Assembly: GCF_034190915.1 (NCBI RefSeq)
Contig: NW_026947485.1
Coordinates: 30,083,519 to 30,147,518 of the forward strand
Source: Cavia porcellus
Lineage: Eukaryota; Chordata; Mammalia; Rodentia; Caviidae
DNA: 64,000 nucleotides
Direction of reading: 5' to 3'
Shown here: piece after piece, positions 59,120 through 64,000 of the stretch
Position numbering within the stretch: the stretch's first letter is position 1
Layout of the letters: each line of letters starts with the position of its first letter
Notes under the pieces: model-generated
The model's input: the letters and a program-made list of their open reading frames with translations, nothing else
The model's database searches: none
What the model was told of the DNA's origin: nothing
Program-made: the position numbers and the translations under genes

Positions 59120-60530
59120 TTCCAGTTTCTTACTGTGGAGACCCTTTGAAGTCTGTCTCATTTCTTCTACACACAGGATAGACCTGCATCCATGTAATAC
59201 CTTCAGTTCCAAGATCACTTCTAATTTAGAAAACTCTCTCTTGCTTTCCACCCATGGAAAGTCCACGCATCCAAGCAGCTTCAGTGGGGGATACGGGGAG
59301 AGACATGAGCAATACAAGGAAGATCGCCACCAAAGATCTGTTAATAGTCTGATTTTTTTCTTATTTGGTTTCAGTTTGAAAATTTTAAAATTATTCTTCC
59401 AACACTTACGTTAGTAACATTCAAATTTTATTTTTTCTCCCTGTAGAATATCTCACACATTTATGTAATCTGAGACGCAACACAATCTATAAAATGGTTT
59501 CTCTTACCTAAAGAGCACGCGTGATTTTGTATTAGTGGTAAACTTGGTCAGCTGCATTTTTGGACTCTGGTGGACACTGTAATGAACAGCGGCTATGACA
59601 GTGTGGGGCAATAAAACAGACACCAGTGCTCATCTGGGCTGAGAAGCGGAACGTTACCAGGACCCTGGAGTCTTCCCTATACCTCTCTACAGTCAACTGC
59701 ATTTTGTCCAGTTCAATCATAAACTACTCTTGCGGCTCTTAATCGTGGTATTTTACTCAACCCATTTCACATCCTGCCTACAAAATTCCTGTATTTTTCT
59801 TTACTACACTATGAAGTTTTGGAAGTCAAGAGATAGCTTTTATACCTGGTGAGAGCTTACAATCAATTAAACACCCAATGAAACAACAGTAATATTGTTA
59901 CAGTCTCTTAAAATTCTGACTTTCATATTGGAACACGGATGGTGCACTTCTTGAATAGCTCCTGCAACACAATCCAGATATATAAACTGGATTTTATATG
60001 TTAAACTGAAGTGTAATAAAGACACATGTGATGCCATGAGGGCTTATTTTTTTTTCCTACAAGAGGGTGATAATTTAAAAGAAGAAAAGAACACTAATGT
60101 GAAAGAGAATTGCTTGCACCTGGGAGCGAGCTATTCATTTATTTTTAGATGCAAAATTGGTTCTACAGCTTTTAAACATTTTTTTCTCCTCTTCATCTAC
60201 TTCTATGCAAAATACAGATTCTCAGAGAAGACTGCTGTCTGTCCTCATCCTAGGCAGAACTACTAACTAGCGTAGAGTTGAGCTTCTCCAAACAATGGGG
60301 TACGTGGTGTGCCAGGAGGGGGTGAATCCACAAAACAGGCAGTTTTTCCCAAGAAGACCAATTATCCTAAAATGGTGGATAATGCAACGTAGTTTTTTAA
60401 GCAGTAACATAAACACAGACATATTATGAGATAGAAAAAAATTTTACACCTTGCATTTTAGTTAAGAGCATGGTGTCGAAGTCAGGACGATAAACTTTTC
60501 TAAACTTCAGCTTCATTTTCTATAAAATGA
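59120..60530. other. Intron 2 segment without recognised repeat
   Basis: AT-leaning sequence with no SINE or LINE signature and no credible exon. Confidence 0.4.
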
Positions 60531-60534
60531 AACA

Positions 60535-60701
60535 CAGGTTGAATGCATCTTATCTGAAGTGCTGGGCACTAAGTGTTTCAGATTCTGGAGTTTCTCAGCT
60601 TCGGGAAGATTTGCACAGATTATGATTTAAGTATCTCTACTCTGAAAACCAAAAGTCTTAAATTGTAGAATTGGTATTTTGGATTAGGGACGCTCAACCT
60701 G
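60535..60701. mobile_element. Tigger-type MITE
   Basis: Starts CAGGTTGAATGCATC and ends GGGACGCTCAACCTG, imperfect inverted ends of the 'caggttgagtatccc' family. Inner 'gtgtttcagattctgga' and 'ggtattttggattaggg' also fit. Non-autonomous. Confidence 0.65.
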
Positions 60702-60848
60702 CAATAATTATAGGTACAGTTAATCTCTTTCTGCACGAGAGTTTGATCTTTGGTTAACTTTGGCAGCTTGCTAAGATGGTATGTCAACTAGCCAATTCTT
60801 CTTATGTGATAACAGTGACCCCTTCATGGTCTGGGAGGAACTGGACAT

Positions 60849-60872
60849 GATATGTATATATATATATATATA
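60849..60872. repeat. AT microsatellite
   Basis: An alternating AT run of ~24 bases. Confidence 0.85.
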
Positions 60873-60990
60873 CCTGGCAGGAAGTCAGAGATACTGATTT
60901 GGGCTTTCTGGGAAAGGTCATGTTGTAAATGGTATGTCCCTTGCAGGACACTGGGAGCTAGGCTTGAGGAGGGTTATAGTAACTCTTGGA

Positions 60991-61130
60991 GCCAGCCAGT
61001 GTGTGGACTGGGGACAACCAGGAAGGAAGCTAAGCCCCTGCCTATAAGCCAGCTGGAGCATAGACTGCAGAGAACCAGGAAGGAAGCTAAGCCCCTGCCT
61101 GCACGCCAGCTGGCACAGGCTGGAGAAAAA
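60991..61130 (+). repeat. 57-bp tandem repeat, ~2.5 copies
   Basis: 'gccagc' starts at 60991, 61048 and 61105; 'accaggaaggaagctaagcc' starts at 61017 and 61074. The period is exactly 57 and the copies are nearly identical. 57 is divisible by three, so an open frame passes through it, but nothing else suggests coding. Confidence 0.85.
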
Positions 61131-62177
61131 AGAACAGGCCCCCACCCTACCCTGTGAGCTGATTCAGAGGAACTGTATTGTTTGATTGACTTTACAAGCC
61201 TAAAGGCAGTAGCCTGAGCAACTATTTAGAGAACAACAATATGCAATATAGTACTATTGTAGATTTCCTACTCTCTTAACACTTTTGATTCATTTTATTG
61301 TTATTCCCTTTAAAATTAAGTAAGTACATAAAAAGAACTCTTAACTCTGGTAGGTGGAGTTTTTATGCCGAGGCAGCTCCTCCCCCATCTCTCTGCATCA
61401 GTACAGGCTGGCAAGCTATGGCTGTGTCCTTCATCCCTCTGCATGGACCCCAAACCCTCTGTGGCCTTGGTTACCTCATGAGTTTCAATGTTCATGGTCT
61501 AAGAAAAGAACTTGCTGGCAGAGAGGACAATATTGCCTACTTGCCTGTCATGTAGTAAATGCCTCAAAACTCAGATGTTGTTATATCTTATAAACCAGTA
61601 TAATGTGATTGTCTCTCTTTATTTCATCTCTCTTACTCAACTCCAAATTTCTTGTGGAGTGGTGGTTCTGGTTCTGAAAGCACCTAAGGTTTGCCTCCTG
61701 TGTAGGAGAAATTTCCCTTGTGGATGGCTGTCTGGGAATGGGTCTAGAGAGCACAGATGTAATGTCAGAAACTTGCTAAAATAAGAGACTTCTTTCCCTT
61801 GTCACCTCATGGGTTAAAAAGTGTCAAAAACTCATGCTTCTTTAAAAACTCCCCTACAGCTCAGACATAAAACAGCTATAAACAACCACAGCACTCTTAC
61901 TTCACCACCACCATCACCCCTCCGCGGCATGGTCAGCTACAGATGGTAGTCTTCCATGTTTGGCTTACATTTTCTAAGAGATTTCTAGAAGTGGGAACAA
62001 GGCACCCACGTTAAAAGCATTAAACATGAAACATACTCATCAAGTGTTGCTGTCAACCCTTCTCTCCTCCAGCCCGCCTGCTGTCCCTCTTGGACTGGTG
62101 GCTGTGAACTTGAACAAGCAACCATAAATCATGGCAACCTTGACACATGAAGACACAGCTACACAGTTTTTTGCTGG

Positions 62178-62178
<1 letters not shown>

Positions 62179-62214
<36 letters not shown>
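62179..62214. repeat. CA microsatellite, 18 units
   Basis: Uninterrupted CA x18. It is long enough to be polymorphic. Confidence 0.95.
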
Positions 62215-62218
<4 letters not shown>

Positions 62219-62345
62219 TGGGATGGTACACTAATGCTGCAGAAATGGGCTCATGTCCCCATTACAGTTGGCCATGCTTTTCTCTTCACTTTCTTATTAA
62301 CCATGGCTTTGTCTATTTTTTGAGACTTAATAAACTCTATAATTG

Positions 62346-62445
62346 GGGCTGGGGATTTAGCTAGTGGCATAAGCACCTGCCTTGCAAGTGTGTGGTCGTG
62401 AGTTCGATTCCTGATACAAATAAAAACAAAAAAGACAAACAAAAC
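62346..62445 (+). mobile_element. ID-family SINE
   Basis: 'gggctggggatttagctagt' ... 'gcataagcacctgccttgca' ... 'cgtgagttcgattcctgat' and an A/C-rich tail. Confidence 0.92.
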
Positions 62446-63209
62446 AAAACAACTCTAAAATGTTTCAAGCAACCTTTCATCAGTATAATTATTTGTCAAA
62501 AGTAGGCAGATTTCCAATGGCAAGGAATTGTCTAGGAGATGAGTTTATAGAGAACCTGATACAGCAGAATAAAGGTCATGATTATAGCCAAGAAGTGAAG
62601 ACACAGTGACTTGGCTCTGACCAGGAAACTAGACAAAACCACTTCCCATCCCCAAGACAGTCATATTAACACATCCACACGGGACCACAAACAGAAGAGT
62701 GTTTCCTCATTTTGGAGTTAAGAAGGCACTGGTTTAGGAAGCTGTGTTACTCCGGGCTGTTGACTTTTCCTCAGTGGGTCCTGAAATCATCAGTGATGTC
62801 TTCTGACGCCCCTGGCAATCAGAGCTGATGTGAGGTTTTACAGCAGAAAGAAACCTTGGTTAATTTGGACCACCCAGTGTAATTCCCTTATTTTTCACAG
62901 TAATGGCCAACTGAGGAGGGGTGATCTATGCTAGGTCCCTTGGCTGGAGAGTGGAAGTTTTGAGAAGCTGGGGCTTTGGAGCTTGGGAGGTGCAGGGGAG
63001 ACCCCTCTCAGGGGTCACATGCTATAAGTGGGCATGTGCTAAGCGAAGATGCTTTGCTCTTGTGGAGCCTTGGATTTGCAATCCCAGCAGGCTAAGTTTT
63101 GCTCATTTCCCCAAATTTTCTCTGCCTTGCTAAGCTAATTGCTCTGATCTGGTGGCAGCAGTGTGTTGAAGGTGGCTCCTACTGGCTTGTGACAGCCAAC
63201 CAATTGAGT

Positions 63210-63650
63210 TTCAGGGATTTTGTGAAATGGTTGTTAAACACAGTCATTATCAAAAATTAATTTATATAAACATAATTAAATCAAGTATATTAAAAACAAA
63301 GACATTTAACTCAAAGCAAACCACCTCTTGGTTACTTGACCACATCTTACTATGTCCCTGAGATTATTTACATGAATAATGAATCTGTTGGGCAGAATGA
63401 TTAAAGTTATGCCACCATCCTGGGCTCAGTGACGTCTTATTGGTAGCTTGAAACTGGCCATGGTAAAAATGTTTATGCCATGGGAATTGGCAAATTTACA
63501 AATCAGGACATTTTTCTTTTCCATGAGTCAATTATTAAATATTGGCCAATATGCTTTCTAGCTATTGCTTTTTAATGTGACAAAAAGGATTTGATTCAGG
63601 CTTCTTGCCAGTTAACCACAACTAACCAGGAAAGGGATAAAGAATGAATG
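63210..63650. other. Candidate conserved noncoding block
   Basis: A repeat-free AT-rich block with a RUNX-like 'aaccacaactaacc', SOX-like 'aacaaagac', and several TAAT/TTTAC cores. It carries no reading frame of note. Proposed from composition and motif clustering only. Confidence 0.3.
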
Positions 63651-63715
63651 AAAAGGTTTCTTTTTTTTTTTTTTTAAATGATAAAGTGGCATATTTCATT
63701 AAAGAACACAAATTT

Positions 63716-63812
63716 GGGGCTGGGGATTTAGCTCAGCGGCATAAGCGCCTGCCTGGCTAGCGCCAAGTCATGAGTTCAATCCCAGTACCAAAAAAACAAA
63801 ACAAAACAAAAC
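63716..63812 (+). mobile_element. ID-family SINE with target-site duplication
   Basis: 'ggggctggggatttagctca' ... 'gcataagcgcctgcctggct' ... 'catgagttcaatcccagta' and an AAAAC tail. Identical 11-base flanks AACACAAATTT at 63705-63715 and 63813-63823. Confidence 0.95.
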
Positions 63813-64000
63813 AACACAAATTTTTTATGGATTTATGACTTGTGTTTCAATTTTTAAAAATTACATAAAATGTAGCAAATGATATATGTACTTACACAGG
63901 TTATTTAAAGAATAAAATGATAATTCATATATTCACCATTCTACTTGCAAAAAAATTATCAGAATTTTTAAAGTTTCTTGAATCAAAACTTTTCTTTTTT

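Larger units (their letters stand above)
58823..64000 (-). other. JAZF1 intron 2 (partial)
   Basis: All of the window beyond exon 3. It contains ID elements at ~59030, 62346 and 63716, a Tigger-type MITE at 60535, a 57-bp tandem repeat at 60991, AT and CA microsatellites, and an AT-rich repeat-free block at 63.2-63.6 kb. I see no coding exon here. Confidence 0.85.

Noticed and set aside
60852..61157. Open frame with a repeated 19-residue unit
   Set aside because: The repeat is explained by the 57-bp tandem duplication, whose length happens to be divisible by three; no other coding evidence.
63716..63790. tRNA-Ala-like sequence
   Set aside because: It is the head of an ID SINE with an A-rich tail and target-site duplication, not a tRNA gene; the acceptor stem does not close.
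1..64000. CRISPR arrays, operons, phage or plasmid features
   Set aside because: Spliced genes, SINE/LINE repeats and poly(A) signals show a vertebrate nuclear genome; no regularly spaced repeat array was seen.

Overview
This is a mammalian genomic window, almost certainly from a rodent. It holds the ends of two convergent genes and is otherwise intron, intergenic DNA and interspersed repeats. The rodent call rests on many ID-type SINEs (tRNA-Ala-like head, A-rich tail), B1 (7SL-derived) SINEs and joined B1+ID composites of the B1-dID type. B1-dID has been described from squirrel, dormouse, beaver and guinea-pig lineages. The abundance of an ID variant reading 'gcataagcgcctgcc' makes a beaver or kangaroo-rat type animal (Castorimorpha) my best guess, but that is tentative.

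Layout. Bases 1-1771 carry the last intron-exon structure of TAX1BP1 on the + strand: a penultimate 83-bp exon and the terminal exon with two C-terminal zinc fingers, followed by a 3'UTR with several AATAAA signals. Bases ~2.2-4.25 kb lie between the genes. From ~4.25 kb to the end of the window is JAZF1 on the - strand: a ~2.2-kb 3'UTR, exon 5 (CDS 6466-6642), intron 4 (7.0 kb), exon 4 (13692-13861), intron 3 (44.8 kb), exon 3 (58626-58822) and part of intron 2. The three JAZF1 exons join in frame and encode residues 64-243 of a 243-residue protein; exons 1 and 2 are outside the window. This tail-to-tail TAX1BP1/JAZF1 order matches human chromosome 7p15.

Intron content. Intron 4 is GC-rich with two CpG-dense stretches. 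Intron 3 holds SINEs, old MIR and L2 copies, DNA-transposon relics (Tigger and hAT-Charlie types), several LINE-1 pieces and one long antisense LINE-1 (~48.5-54.9 kb). That long copy has two ID insertions and an unexplained ~0.6-kb foreign segment inside its reverse-transcriptase region. A younger 5'-truncated LINE-1 with a 17-bp target-site duplication lies at 45384-46250.

Function. TAX1BP1 is an autophagy receptor and regulator of NF-kB signalling; JAZF1 is a nuclear zinc-finger cofactor linked to NuA4/TIP60 acetyltransferase. They are neighbours, not a pathway. The introns of this neighbourhood are known in mouse to lie in the long-range regulatory domain of the HOXA cluster, so several AT-rich, repeat-free segments are flagged as candidate enhancers. 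I see no operon, CRISPR array, phage, or any sign of a new multi-gene system.
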